NCBI GenBank assembly: GCA_031549145.1
Contig: JAVBQI010000139.1
Coordinates: 1-31,533 of the forward strand
DNA: 31,533 bases
From: JAVBSX01 sp031549145
GTDB lineage: Bacteria > Planctomycetota > Planctomycetia > Pirellulales > Thermoguttaceae
Direction of reading: 5' to 3'
Positions 7,803 through 15,026 of this stretch are shown in pieces. The notes under the pieces were generated by a model that did no database searches, was not told the origin of the DNA, and was given only the letters and a program-made list of their open reading frames with translations. Made by a program: the position numbers and the translations under genes. Each line of letters begins with the position of its first letter. Position 1 is the stretch's first letter.

Positions 7803-9881
7803 TCAACCGCGATAGGCGACCCGGTAGGCGACGGCGGCGAACGCGAACCGGAGCGGCCAGATCACCGTGTAGTAGAAGCAACACCAGAAAAACACGACGA
7901 CCCCAAGGAGCAGAGCCGCAGGCGCCGACTCGGTCGTTATCGGCGGTTCGCCCCCGGCGCCGAAGACGAATTGCAGAGCGTAGCCGATAATCCAGGGAAT
8001 TCCGCATAGTAACAATGTTCCCGAAAAGGTGCTCGGAAAATTCCGAAAAAAGAAACCGACCGAAAAGATGATCGTTTCCAAAGGTCCGGCGTTGCCGTCG
8101 ATGATGTACAAACCGGACCAAAAGGTGAGGATGCTGAGGATGAAGAACGCATACGAACAGTAAACGAAAAACATCACAATTGTTCTTACGATCGCGTCTC
8201 TGTCGTCGTTCCCGTCATTTTCCACGGAAGGAGTTTTCGAAGGCTCTTGATTAAAACGGTCCCCGGAATCGAGAGCATGGGGCCGAGGCCCGAAAGAGGA
8301 GTCGTTCGGGGTGCGGGGACGCCTTCGTTTTATCGTCGGTTGGCCCGATGGTTCGGCTTCGGTTGTCCCGGTCCCTGGGGTGAGCTGGGGACCGGGATCT
8401 GCCGGAGGCAAAGGCGTTTCCTTGGGAGCGGGCGGCAAACTTTCATTTCTCGCGGGCGACTTTTTCTCTTCCTGAAACGGCGTCTTGTCTTCCGGGGGGG
8501 GCGTTTTGTCTTCTCGGGGTGGTGTTATGTCTTCTTGGGGCGGCGTTTTGGCCCCCGAGGAAGGGACGGTATCCCACCAGGTTTCGCCGTTTCTCATCGC
8601 GAGGCAGGTCGGTCGTGTCTGATTCGTTCGCCCCTGCCCTCCGTCTGGACTGCCGCCGGCAAAGATGCCGTAAATCGGTATGCTGAATAATAAAGCCGCC
8701 AAGCTGAGCAGCAGGTTGAACGACAAGAATTTCCAAAAATGTTCGGACTTGAAGGCGAAAATTCCCCCTCCCGAATTGCCGGAAGCGATTCGATACGACA
8801 CGGAATACATTCCGAGCGATAAATGCGAGTAGACCAACAAAAATGATAGCCAGCAAAGTATCAGGAAAAAACCAATCACGAATCCCATCACCGTGGAATT
8901 TGACTCTTGTGAACTCAAGCCGACCACGACCAGCAGGAGAATAATGAACAGGGTTGCCAACACCGATACGCCGATTCCGGCCAGCATCATGAGGAGGAGA
9001 AACTTGATCCCCAGCAGGAAAAGGGCCCCGAAGTTTTGGGAGGAGGTCCGAAAGAACCGTTGGAACACCAGTCCGATCGGGGCGGTGCCGTCGTTGATTT
9101 GTTGCGGCGATTGATAGATCGGTTGGGTTGAAAATGACGACGACTGTTGCAACAAGGGATCGTACAAGGGTGTCGACGCCGCGGTCGGTTGCGGACCATA
9201 AAATCCGGCAAAGGGATCGGCGTTCGGCAATTCGGCAAGACCCCCGAGCGGATCGTAAGCGGCCGGGGCGGTCGAAGGGGACGGTGGGACGACAAGCGTT
9301 TGTCCGGAAGGCGGCGCGGTCGGCGGTTTGGGAAGCGACTTTCCCGATCGGGAAGGGACCGACGGCGAGGACACCGGGGGCGGCTGTCGGGTTGGGGCTG
9401 GGACGTTTTTGTTCGCAACGGGCGGGACGGGAGCGAACAGATCATCATCGAGAATCGAATTTGATGAGGAAAATTGACTCGTCGACGGGAATGGAACCGA
9501 TTCTTGAGAAGGAGAATGAACCAGTGTTGCGTTGAGCGGGACCTGTTGCACGTCGTCGCAAAACGGACAGGCGACATCTTGTCCGAGGACGCTTGTCGGC
9601 ACCTCCAGGGAATGGCCGCAGGTTTTGCACGAAAAAACGACCCTGGGCCCTTCAAGGGAGGGCTGTTGGGGCGTATACGAGGAATCCGAAGGAACCCTGG
9701 GAGACGCGGGCGGGGCCTTCGCGGGGATTTTTTTTGAGGGGAGGATTCGGATTTCCGATTCGTTCTCTTCGGGAATGAACAGCGTTTCGGAACAATGGGG
9801 GCAGCGAATCCGTTTGCCGACCGCTTTCTCCGGTACTTTCATTGGCCGGGAACAATATTGACAATAAACGACGATCGACAT
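7803..9881 (-). CDS. Membrane protein with two N-terminal zinc ribbons and a proline-rich insert
   Basis: The 692-residue protein opens with two Cys4 zinc ribbons: CQYC..CPHC (about residues 7-32) and CKTC..CPFC (about 85-106). These resemble the MJ0042-type ribbons common in planctomycete membrane proteins. A Ser/Pro-rich linker (about 110-270) leads to hydrophobic segments near 285-320, 332-360 and 385-410. A charged, proline-rich insert of about 150 residues includes four heptad-like TPP(x)ED(K) units. Further hydrophobic segments lie around 568-595, 600-640 and 655-685. The insert lies between membrane segments, so it forms a long loop. The start at 9881 has no strong ribosome-binding site; a TATAAT box lies on this strand at 9983-9988. 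No enzymatic motif is recognisable. A role in sensing, protein interaction or membrane organisation is speculation. Confidence 0.75.
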   Translation of the reverse strand: MSIVVYCQYCSRPMKVPEKAVGKRIRCPHCSETLFIPEENESEIRILPSKKIPAKAPPASPRVPSDSSYTPQQPSLEGPRVVFSCKTCGHSLEVPTSVLGQDVACPFCDDVQQVPLNATLVHSPSQESVPFPSTSQFSSSNSILDDDLFAPVPPVANKNVPAPTRQPPPVSSPSVPSRSGKSLPKPPTAPPSGQTLVVPPSPSTAPAAYDPLGGLAELPNADPFAGFYGPQPTAASTPLYDPLLQQSSSFSTQPIYQSPQQINDGTAPIGLVFQRFFRTSSQNFGALFLLGIKFLLLMMLAGIGVSVLATLFIILLLVVVGLSSQESNSTVMGFVIGFFLILCWLSFLLVYSHLSLGMYSVSYRIASGNSGGGIFAFKSEHFWKFLSFNLLLSLAALLFSIPIYGIFAGGSPDGGQGRTNQTRPTCLAMRNGETWWDTVPSSGAKTPPQEDITPPREDKTPPPEDKTPFQEEKKSPARNESLPPAPKETPLPPADPGPQLTPGTGTTEAEPSGQPTIKRRRPRTPNDSSFGPRPHALDSGDRFNQEPSKTPSVENDGNDDRDAIVRTIVMFFVYCSYAFFILSILTFWSGLYIIDGNAGPLETIIFSVGFFFRNFPSTFSGTLLLCGIPWIIGYALQFVFGAGGEPPITTESAPAALLLGVVVFFWCCFYYTVIWPLRFAFAAVAYRVAYRG
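8470..8556 (-). repeat. In-frame tandem repeat of a 21-bp unit inside the zinc-ribbon protein
   Basis: Four degenerate 7-residue units (KTPPQED, ITPPRED, KTPPPED, KTPFQEE) are encoded back to back. One unit contains a run of eight G on the plus strand, a likely site of slippage and length or frame variation. Confidence 0.7.
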
Positions 9882-10003
9882 GAGGTTGACAATGCTTCGC
9901 GAAAAACAGAAGGCTGATGGGCCGAAGCGCGATTTCGGCGACGGCCCGAAAACCCACGCCTAAAATCGCCCCCTCCGCGATCATTATACTTGCCCTTGAC
10001 GAT

Positions 10004-10449
10004 TTAGAAAGAGTCTTCAAACTAAAAAACATGCTTGTCAAGCTTGTTGAGCATCCGAGCGATCATCGCGATGGGAATCATCGCCACGCTCGAAGCCGTG
10101 TGACGCTCGTCATCCTTGCCGTTTCGACGAGACTTGTTGATCCACGCGAACGTTCGTTCCACGATCCAACGTTTCGGATTAGGTACAAAATCGCGTTGAC
10201 GATCCATCGGCGATCGATCGGTTTTCGTCCTGTCGTGCATTCGGGGAAAAACTTCCTGATGTATTGCCATTGTTTTTCCGTCAAATCCGATGCATAATGA
10301 ATTCTCACTCGCATGTTACGTCCCCCGTGTTTCAAGGATTGCCGTCCCGAAAAAACGGAAACGCAACATGCTTTTGTTGTTTTGGGCAAGATCAATTCCC
10401 GCCCACCTTCACTGCATAAGCTCAAAACCTGTTTGAAGACTCTTTCTAA
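10004..10449. mobile_element. Internally deleted IS5-type insertion sequence with intact ends
   Basis: The left end TTAGAAAGAGTCTTCAAAC (10004-10022) is matched perfectly in inverse orientation at 10431-10449. Between them lies a short remnant of an IS5-type transposase gene (10022-10314). The total length is 446 bp, against about 0.8-1 kb for a complete element. The copy could move only with transposase supplied in trans. I do not see a convincing target-site duplication. Confidence 0.8.
10022..10314 (-). pseudogene. IS5-family (IS427-like) transposase remnant
   Basis: The N-terminal piece from the ATG at 10314, MRVRIHYASDLTEKQWQYIR and onward to IDRRWIVNAILYLIRN, matches the start of IS5/IS427 transposases. 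In a second frame (stop at 10022) the C-terminal piece PKRWIVERTFAWINKSRRN..MLNKL matches the end, including the Glu of the DDE triad in VERTFAW. The change of frame near 10170-10190, with the central catalytic region absent, shows an internal deletion. The gene is not functional. Confidence 0.8.
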
Positions 10450-10475
10450 CTGGCGCGGCTCTGAACGACCATCGC

Positions 10476-11033
10476 TCAACCGCGGTTGGGGCAACCGAGA
10501 AGGTGATCGTTGACCAGGCCGGTCGCCTGGAGATGGGCGTAACAGATCGTCGAGCCGAAAAATTTGAAGCCGCGTCGCTTCATTTCCTTGCTGATCGCGT
10601 CCGAAATTTCCGTTCGCGGCGGAATCTCGGCGAGCGTCTTCCAACGGTTGACGATCGGTTGGCCGTGGGGCAGGAATCCGCGAAGAAACGCGCAAAAGCT
10701 GCCGAACTCCTTTTGCACTTCGAGAAAAAGGCGGGCGTTGGAGATCGCGGCGTTGATTTTCAGGCGATTACGAACGATGCCCGGATCGTTCATCAGCCGC
10801 TGGATGTCGGCCCCGCCGAACTTCGCGACCTTTTTCGGGTCGAAATTCGCGAACGCCTTGCGGTAGTTTTCCCGCTTGCGGAGGATCGTGATCCAACTGA
10901 GCCCGGCTTGAGCACTTTCGAGCAGCAGGAACTCGAACATCTTCCGGTCGTCCTCGACGAGCCGCCCCCATTCTTCGTCGTGATACTTGACATAAAGCGG
11001 ATCGTCGCCGCACCAATCGCATCGTTGTTTCAT
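10476..11033 (-). CDS. tag: DNA-3-methyladenine glycosylase I
   Basis: Tag removes 3-methyladenine from alkylated DNA to start base-excision repair. The 185-residue protein has the family start MKQRCDWCGDDPLYVKYHDE, with the zinc-binding Cys and His, the ILRKRENYRKAF segment and the C-terminal LVNDHLLGCPNR with the remaining zinc-binding His and Cys. The active-site region LLLESAQAGLSWITIL is present. Length and both ends match the family, so the gene is intact even though an IS remnant begins 26 bp beyond the stop. The start is set at the ATG at 11033; the longer frame upstream translates a repeat. The leader (11041-11147) is a repeated module shared with the EpmB-like gene at 23513. Confidence 0.95.
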   Translation of the reverse strand: MKQRCDWCGDDPLYVKYHDEEWGRLVEDDRKMFEFLLLESAQAGLSWITILRKRENYRKAFANFDPKKVAKFGGADIQRLMNDPGIVRNRLKINAAISNARLFLEVQKEFGSFCAFLRGFLPHGQPIVNRWKTLAEIPPRTEISDAISKEMKRRGFKFFGSTICYAHLQATGLVNDHLLGCPNRG

Positions 11034-11035
11034 AA

Positions 11036-11147
11036 GAGGATAGAGGGAAGTGGGAAGTGAGGAGTGAGGGAAAGAGAGTTGCGACCTACGGTCGCGAAAT
11101 CCCATTTTCAATTCTCAATTTTCAATTTTCAATTCTCCCCCCGTCCT
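11036..11147 (-). repeat. Leader repeat module, copy 1 (before tag)
   Basis: On the minus strand the order is: tandem GAATTGAAAATTGA words, then TTTCGCGACCGTAGGTCGCA (containing the palindrome GCGACC-GTA-GGTCGC), then CTCTCTTTCCCTC, then pyrimidine words CACTTCCCACTTCCC, ending a few bases before the tag ATG. It fills the whole space between the MacB-type gene stop and tag. The same parts in the same order and orientation precede the gene at 23513. Confidence 0.7.
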
Positions 11148-13355
11148 CTATTCATACCTCAGCGCTTCGATCGGGTCAAGTCGCGAAGCTTTCCAGGCGG
11201 GGTAAAAACCGAAGATCACGCCGACGGCGACGCTGACGGCGACGGCCGCGAGTATCATCTCGAACGAAGCCTGCACCGGCCATTTGGCGAAGATTCGCAC
11301 AAGAAGCGAAGCGCCCCGACCGAGCAACACCCCGATCGCTCCCCCGGCCAGGCAAAGAACGACGGCCTCGACGAGAAACTGCCGCAAAATGTGGTAGCTC
11401 CGGGCCCCGACGGCCATTCGCAGGCCGATCTCCCGCGTTCGTTCCGTTACGGAAACGAGCATGATATTCATAATCCCGACGCCGCCGACCAAGAGCGAGA
11501 TCATCGCGACGACCAGCAAGAGCGTGCTCATCAGTTGCGTCGAGGAAGAAATGATCTTCGTCAATTCGGCCATCGTCCGGATTTCGAAATCATCCTCGGC
11601 CTCCGGTTTGATCCGATGCCGGTCGCGCAGCAATTCCGTGATTTGCTCGACGGCCTTTTCGACCTTCGCGCCGCTCACCGCCTTGGCGACGATGATATCG
11701 ATGTTGGTAAACCGAACCGGCTGCGGCGTGTCGCTGTTCTGCATCGCCGTCCGGGCGAGGTACAGCGAGGTCGAGCCGGGATAAAGCGCGCTCAGGGAAT
11801 TGATCGCTTCGCTCGTCGAGGACGATTCGCTCGCGGCACTGGCGCTTTGGTTCGTATTGGTCAACGTGCTGGCACTGATACGGTATTTGACCGTCGTCCA
11901 AGGCGCGAAAACGATGTTGTCCTGGTCCATTCCCATCATGTTCGCCCCTTTGCGTTCGAGGAGCCCGACGACGCGAAAGGTGATGTTGTTGATGCGAATG
12001 TCTTTTCCGATCGGCGAACCGCTTGGAAACAATTCTTTTTTGATGGTGCTACCGATCACGCAAACCTTGTTGCTGTTGAGCACGTCGCGGTCGGTAAACA
12101 TCTCGCCCGAGGCGATTTTCCATTCGCCGACATCGAGGTAAATCGGGGTCGTGCCGTTGATGCTTTCGGGGACGCAATTCCTGTTGCCGTAAACGACCTG
12201 TACGCGGGTCCGGATCATCGGGGCGACGCTTTTGACGGCGGGGCATTGACGGGCGATTTCCTCGGCGTCCTGCGGGGTGAGCGTGATCGCGGTACCGGTT
12301 CCCTGGCTGACACCGCCCCGGCTCATCGCCCCGGAAAGGACCATGATCGTGTTGGCGCCCATGCTCGCGATGTTTTTACGCAACAACTCCTTCGAGCCTT
12401 GGCCGATTTCGGTCATTGCGATGACCGCGGCGACGGCGATAATCACCCCGAGCGCCGAGAGAATGGACCGCATTTTGTTCCGCCGCAGCGCCCGAAACGC
12501 CGTCCGGAACGTCACCGGCAACAGCGAGGCCAGCGTCCGACCCAGGGACGGTTTTTCGGCATAGACTTTTTCCGTGAGATTTTCAGGGCCCGACGAAACA
12601 GAGCACGAAGCGTTAGCGAGTGGTTGTGCGCGGTCACTCGCTAATGCTTCGAGTACCGGTTTTTCGGGTGCCGGATTTTCCGAGGTTTCGATCATTCCGT
12701 CGACGATCCGGATGGTACGATGGGCGTATTTCGCGACGTTGGGATCGTGTGTGACGAGCAGGACGGTGATCCCTTCGGCGTTGAGCTTTTGGAACATTTG
12801 CAGAATTTCGATGCTGGTGTGCGAGTCGAGGTTCCCGGTCGGCTCATCGGCCAAAAGCAGGGCGGGACTGTTGACCAGCGAGCGGCTGATCGCGACCCGT
12901 TGTTGCTGGCCGCCGGACATTTGCGAGGGGGTATGATCGATCCGGTCTCCCAAACCGACCAGGTGCAGCAGCTGAAGCCCCTTGCCGCGTGTCCGGCGTT
13001 CCGGCTGCCGGTCGGGGGAATAATCGAGCGGCATGACGACGTTTTGGATCGCCGTCGTTCGGGCGAGGAGGTTGAAATTCTGGAAGACGAACCCGAGTTT
13101 TTCGGTCCGGACCATCGCCCGTTCGTTCGGGGAAAGCTTGCTCATCTCCTGTCCGTCGAGCCAGTATTTGCCGGAACTCGGCCGATCGAGACAGCCGAGA
13201 ATATTCATGAGCGTACTTTTCCCGGAGCCGGACGCGCCCATGAGCGCGACCATTTCGCCTTTGTTGATCGTCAACGAGACCCCGCGCAGCACCGGCACGT
13301 CGACTTCGCCGAGATGGTAGGTTTTACAGATGTTTTCAAGACGAATGAGTTCCAT
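11148..13355 (-). CDS. MacB-type ABC transporter (ATPase fused to FtsX-like permease)
   Basis: The protein is 735 residues from the ATG at 13355. An in-frame TTG lies three codons upstream. The N-terminal ABC domain (about 1-230) has Walker A GASGSGKST, signature SGGQQQR, Walker B LLLADEPTGNLD and the switch His in LLVTHDP. After a linker comes TM1 (ILSALGVIIAVAAVIAM), a periplasmic domain of about 250 residues, and three C-terminal TM segments with the FtsX-like VTERTREIGLRMAVGA and the end RLDPIEALRYE. This is the MacB layout, used in tripartite export of macrolides, peptides or lipoproteins. No MacA-type adaptor is adjacent. The linker carries an in-frame palindrome (12606-12651) encoding EALASDRAQPLANAS. 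Confidence 0.92.
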   Translation of the reverse strand: MELIRLENICKTYHLGEVDVPVLRGVSLTINKGEMVALMGASGSGKSTLMNILGCLDRPSSGKYWLDGQEMSKLSPNERAMVRTEKLGFVFQNFNLLARTTAIQNVVMPLDYSPDRQPERRTRGKGLQLLHLVGLGDRIDHTPSQMSGGQQQRVAISRSLVNSPALLLADEPTGNLDSHTSIEILQMFQKLNAEGITVLLVTHDPNVAKYAHRTIRIVDGMIETSENPAPEKPVLEALASDRAQPLANASCSVSSGPENLTEKVYAEKPSLGRTLASLLPVTFRTAFRALRRNKMRSILSALGVIIAVAAVIAMTEIGQGSKELLRKNIASMGANTIMVLSGAMSRGGVSQGTGTAITLTPQDAEEIARQCPAVKSVAPMIRTRVQVVYGNRNCVPESINGTTPIYLDVGEWKIASGEMFTDRDVLNSNKVCVIGSTIKKELFPSGSPIGKDIRINNITFRVVGLLERKGANMMGMDQDNIVFAPWTTVKYRISASTLTNTNQSASAASESSSTSEAINSLSALYPGSTSLYLARTAMQNSDTPQPVRFTNIDIIVAKAVSGAKVEKAVEQITELLRDRHRIKPEAEDDFEIRTMAELTKIISSSTQLMSTLLLVVAMISLLVGGVGIMNIMLVSVTERTREIGLRMAVGARSYHILRQFLVEAVVLCLAGGAIGVLLGRGASLLVRIFAKWPVQASFEMILAAVAVSVAVGVIFGFYPAWKASRLDPIEALRYE
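12606..12651. repeat. Palindrome inserted in frame in the transporter linker
   Basis: CGAAGCGTTAGCGAGTG (12606-12622) is inverted as CACTCGCTAATGCTTCG (12635-12651), 17 bp with one wobble mismatch and a 12-bp loop. It carries the AGCGTNAGCG core found in intergenic repeats here. It lies in the coding region between the ABC and permease domains without breaking the frame, in the manner known for Rickettsia palindromic elements. Confidence 0.75.
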
Positions 13356-13378
13356 AAAAATCAAGGGGCTGGAGCGGA

Positions 13379-13526
13379 TACTGAGTCCCAGATAAAAAAT
13401 GAAGTATTTTCGTCATTCCCGCGTAGGCGGGAATCTATAGGGAAGCCGTTCACTATGAATCCCCGCCTTCGCGGGGATGACGGTATCGTCCTAAAACAAG
13501 GCTCAAATTTTTTCTGGAAATCAGTA
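13379..13526. mobile_element. TA-flanked miniature element (MITE), copy 2
   Basis: TA lies at both sides (13379-13380 and 13525-13526). The 144-bp body begins CTGAGTCCCAGATAAAAAAT and ends AAATTTTTTCTGGAAATCAG, with a central hairpin CGTCATTCCCGCG...CGCGGGGATGACGG. It is of near-identical design to copy 1 (3988-4137). It sits 24 bp upstream of the MacB-type gene start, so it may have altered that promoter. Confidence 0.75.
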
Positions 13527-13555
13527 AGAGGCGAAACCGGCAGAATAGCAGGGCT

Positions 13556-13744
13556 TTATCGGTCGTCTTGTCGACGCAGGCGGAGGCGACGTATTACCTG
13601 ATCGGCGGGAACGACCTTTCCTTCGTCGATTTGTTTGTTGCCGAGAGCTAAAATCTTATGCAGTGTCGATTTTTCCCAAGTTCGAGAACCGGTTGCTGAC
13701 GCTTCCGGCTGCTGTTCCGATTCAAATTTTTCATGAAGCATCAT
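13556..13744 (-). CDS. Small hypothetical ORF, weakly antitoxin-like, with repeat-derived N-terminus
   Basis: The 62-residue reading frame starts at the ATG at 13744. Its C-terminal part KILALGNKQIDEGKVVPADQ and RRLRLRR vaguely recalls the tail of small addiction-module antitoxins, where a helix is followed by EGxVxPxDxV. The N-terminal part, SEQQPEASATGSRTW, is simply the translation of a half-copy of the AGCGTNAGCG repeat. The ORF may therefore be the 3' remnant of an antitoxin gene given a new 5' end by repeat insertion. No toxin gene is visible beside it. Coding status is uncertain. Confidence 0.3.
   Translation of the reverse strand: MMLHEKFESEQQPEASATGSRTWEKSTLHKILALGNKQIDEGKVVPADQVIRRLRLRRQDDR
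13685..13717. repeat. Half-copy of the AGCGTNAGCG palindromic repeat
   Basis: The sequence AACCGGTTGCTGACGCTTCC followed by GGCTGCTG matches the right arm of the repeat at 7628-7725. The opposite arm is absent. Confidence 0.5.
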
Positions 13745-13764
13745 AATATAGTCCGGAGTCAATG

Positions 13765-14014
13765 TTTTTGACGTTGTTCAACGCACGACCGTCCCAAAAT
13801 CAACCGGACGGGAAGGCACAATGTTATAACCCCGGTTATTGCGAAAAGAGACGCGAAATAAAAGGGGATCCCGAAAAATTCCGCCGCCCAGCACATCACG
13901 AGCCGGGACCCGCAGTCCCGACTGCACCGCACACGGAAAATGATTACAATTCCAATAGCGGCGGTCGGGGGCACAGCCCCCGGCTCGTTGTGTGTGCATG
14001 TGTTGTTAAAAAGT
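13765..14014. other. Non-coding interval with two GC hairpins
   Basis: I see no convincing gene here. CGGGGGC-ACA-GCCCCCG (13966-13982) is a perfect hairpin lying about 35 bp downstream of the RNase Z-like stop on the minus strand. There is no clear T-run after it, so it is at best a weak terminator candidate. A second, smaller inverted repeat (CGGGACCCGCAGTCCCG) is near 13903-13919. Confidence 0.45.
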
Positions 14015-14854
14015 TCAAATCCAAAGCAACAGCCGCCCTTCGAGCATGTCCGGCAGCGCCCGGCGAAACGCCTGCTCGATCTCTTTCGGGTGGTATCGGC
14101 TGCTGAAATGCGAGGCGATGATCAGCTGGTTGCGGAACTTGTTCCGACGGCGGATCAGGTCGTCGAGATGCATATGCCCGAATTTTTGGATCGCCTCCCG
14201 ACGATGTTCCGGAGTTACGAATGTCGTTTCCAAAATCAGGACATCGGCGTCCCACATCGCCTGATTTTCGTCCAGCCCCCGGGCCGTCGAGTCCCCCAGG
14301 TAGGCGAGCCGCGGCAACCGGATTTCCCGGGAGACTTCGACGCCGCTCCGGGCAAGGTCGCGAATCTGCTCGCCGGAAAGTTCCGTGTATTCCGGCTTCA
14401 ATTTTTTCCGCCGTTCCCAAACGACATACCCGAGCGACGGCAACGTGTGATAGGTTTTGCAGGCCGTAACGAGAAGCTCTCGGGAAAGTTCGACCTCGTC
14501 GCCGGGCCGAAGACCGACCAGCCGGCAAGGGAGCCGCCCGCGATCCAACCGGCTGCAGGCGGTCAAAAGATGTTGGACCGGCTCGACGACCTCTTCCGGC
14601 AGGTAAATCGTCGGCGGTTCCATAATCATCATGCGTCGTCGGGCCAAATAAGCGGGCAGCGCCAAAAGATGGTCCAAATGGGTGTGCGAGATAAACCAAT
14701 TCGGCGTTCCCATGAACGACCACGGTTGGGCGCCGAGGTCGAACCCCAGCTTGTATTCCGGAATCCGCCAATACGTTTGAACGGCGGCACGCGAAAACCC
14801 CTCGATCGTAATATGCTGAAAAGAATAGCTCTTATAATGTTGGTCTTCGCACAC
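14015..14854 (-). CDS. rnz: Ribonuclease Z, plant-type short form
   Basis: RNase Z trims the 3' trailer of tRNA precursors. The 279-residue metallo-beta-lactamase-fold protein carries the zinc motif SHTHLDH (residues 56-62), the Thr-x-His-x-x-x-Ser-x-Gly-Tyr region in KTYHTLPSLGYVV, GDST (motif IV), ETTF and GHMHLDD (motif V), and the terminal ASHFSSRY. The segment LKPEYTELSGEQIRDL followed by SGVEV resembles plant nuclear/cytosolic tRNase Z short forms more than the E. coli or Bacillus enzymes. The long exosite arm of the usual bacterial RNase Z is not seen. The start is a GTG at 14854, since the next Met would remove conserved sequence. Because CCA is not encoded in the tRNA-Arg here, a tRNA 3'-end processing role makes sense. 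The remaining doubt is between a true tRNase Z and a related MBL hydrolase. Confidence 0.8.
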   Translation of the reverse strand: MCEDQHYKSYSFQHITIEGFSRAAVQTYWRIPEYKLGFDLGAQPWSFMGTPNWFISHTHLDHLLALPAYLARRRMMIMEPPTIYLPEEVVEPVQHLLTACSRLDRGRLPCRLVGLRPGDEVELSRELLVTACKTYHTLPSLGYVVWERRKKLKPEYTELSGEQIRDLARSGVEVSREIRLPRLAYLGDSTARGLDENQAMWDADVLILETTFVTPEHRREAIQKFGHMHLDDLIRRRNKFRNQLIIASHFSSRYHPKEIEQAFRRALPDMLEGRLLLWI

Positions 14855-14857
14855 GGT

Positions 14858-15004
14858 ATTAAAGGCTGTAGGCTATAGACTGTAGGAATACGTTCGCGAA
14901 TCCGGAATGATGGGCAAAACGGATGGGTTTGGAATTCAGTGCGATTCAAGAAAAAGGTTTGGAAACACGACCTACAGCCTAAAGCCTACAGTCTACAGTC
15001 TTTA
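14858..15004. repeat. Inverted pair of CTGTAGG-word repeats
   Basis: Left words TTAAAGGCTGTAGGCTATAG and ACTGTAGG (14858-14886) are mirrored at the right by CCTACAGCC, AAAGCCTACAG and TCTACAGTCTTTA (14971-15004). The roughly 85 bp between the arms hold nothing recognisable. The pair fills the gap between the M16C stop and the RNase Z start. Confidence 0.6.
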
Positions 15005-15026
15005 CAAATTGCTGAGTTTGAACCTA

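Noticed and set aside
11064..12644. Long open frame (526 codons) on the plus strand
   Set aside because: Antisense to the MacB-type transporter, which has complete motifs; the frame begins in repeat sequence.
13759..13974. Hydrophobic small ORF on the minus strand
   Set aside because: No family resemblance, no ribosome-binding site, overlaps GC hairpins; probably chance.
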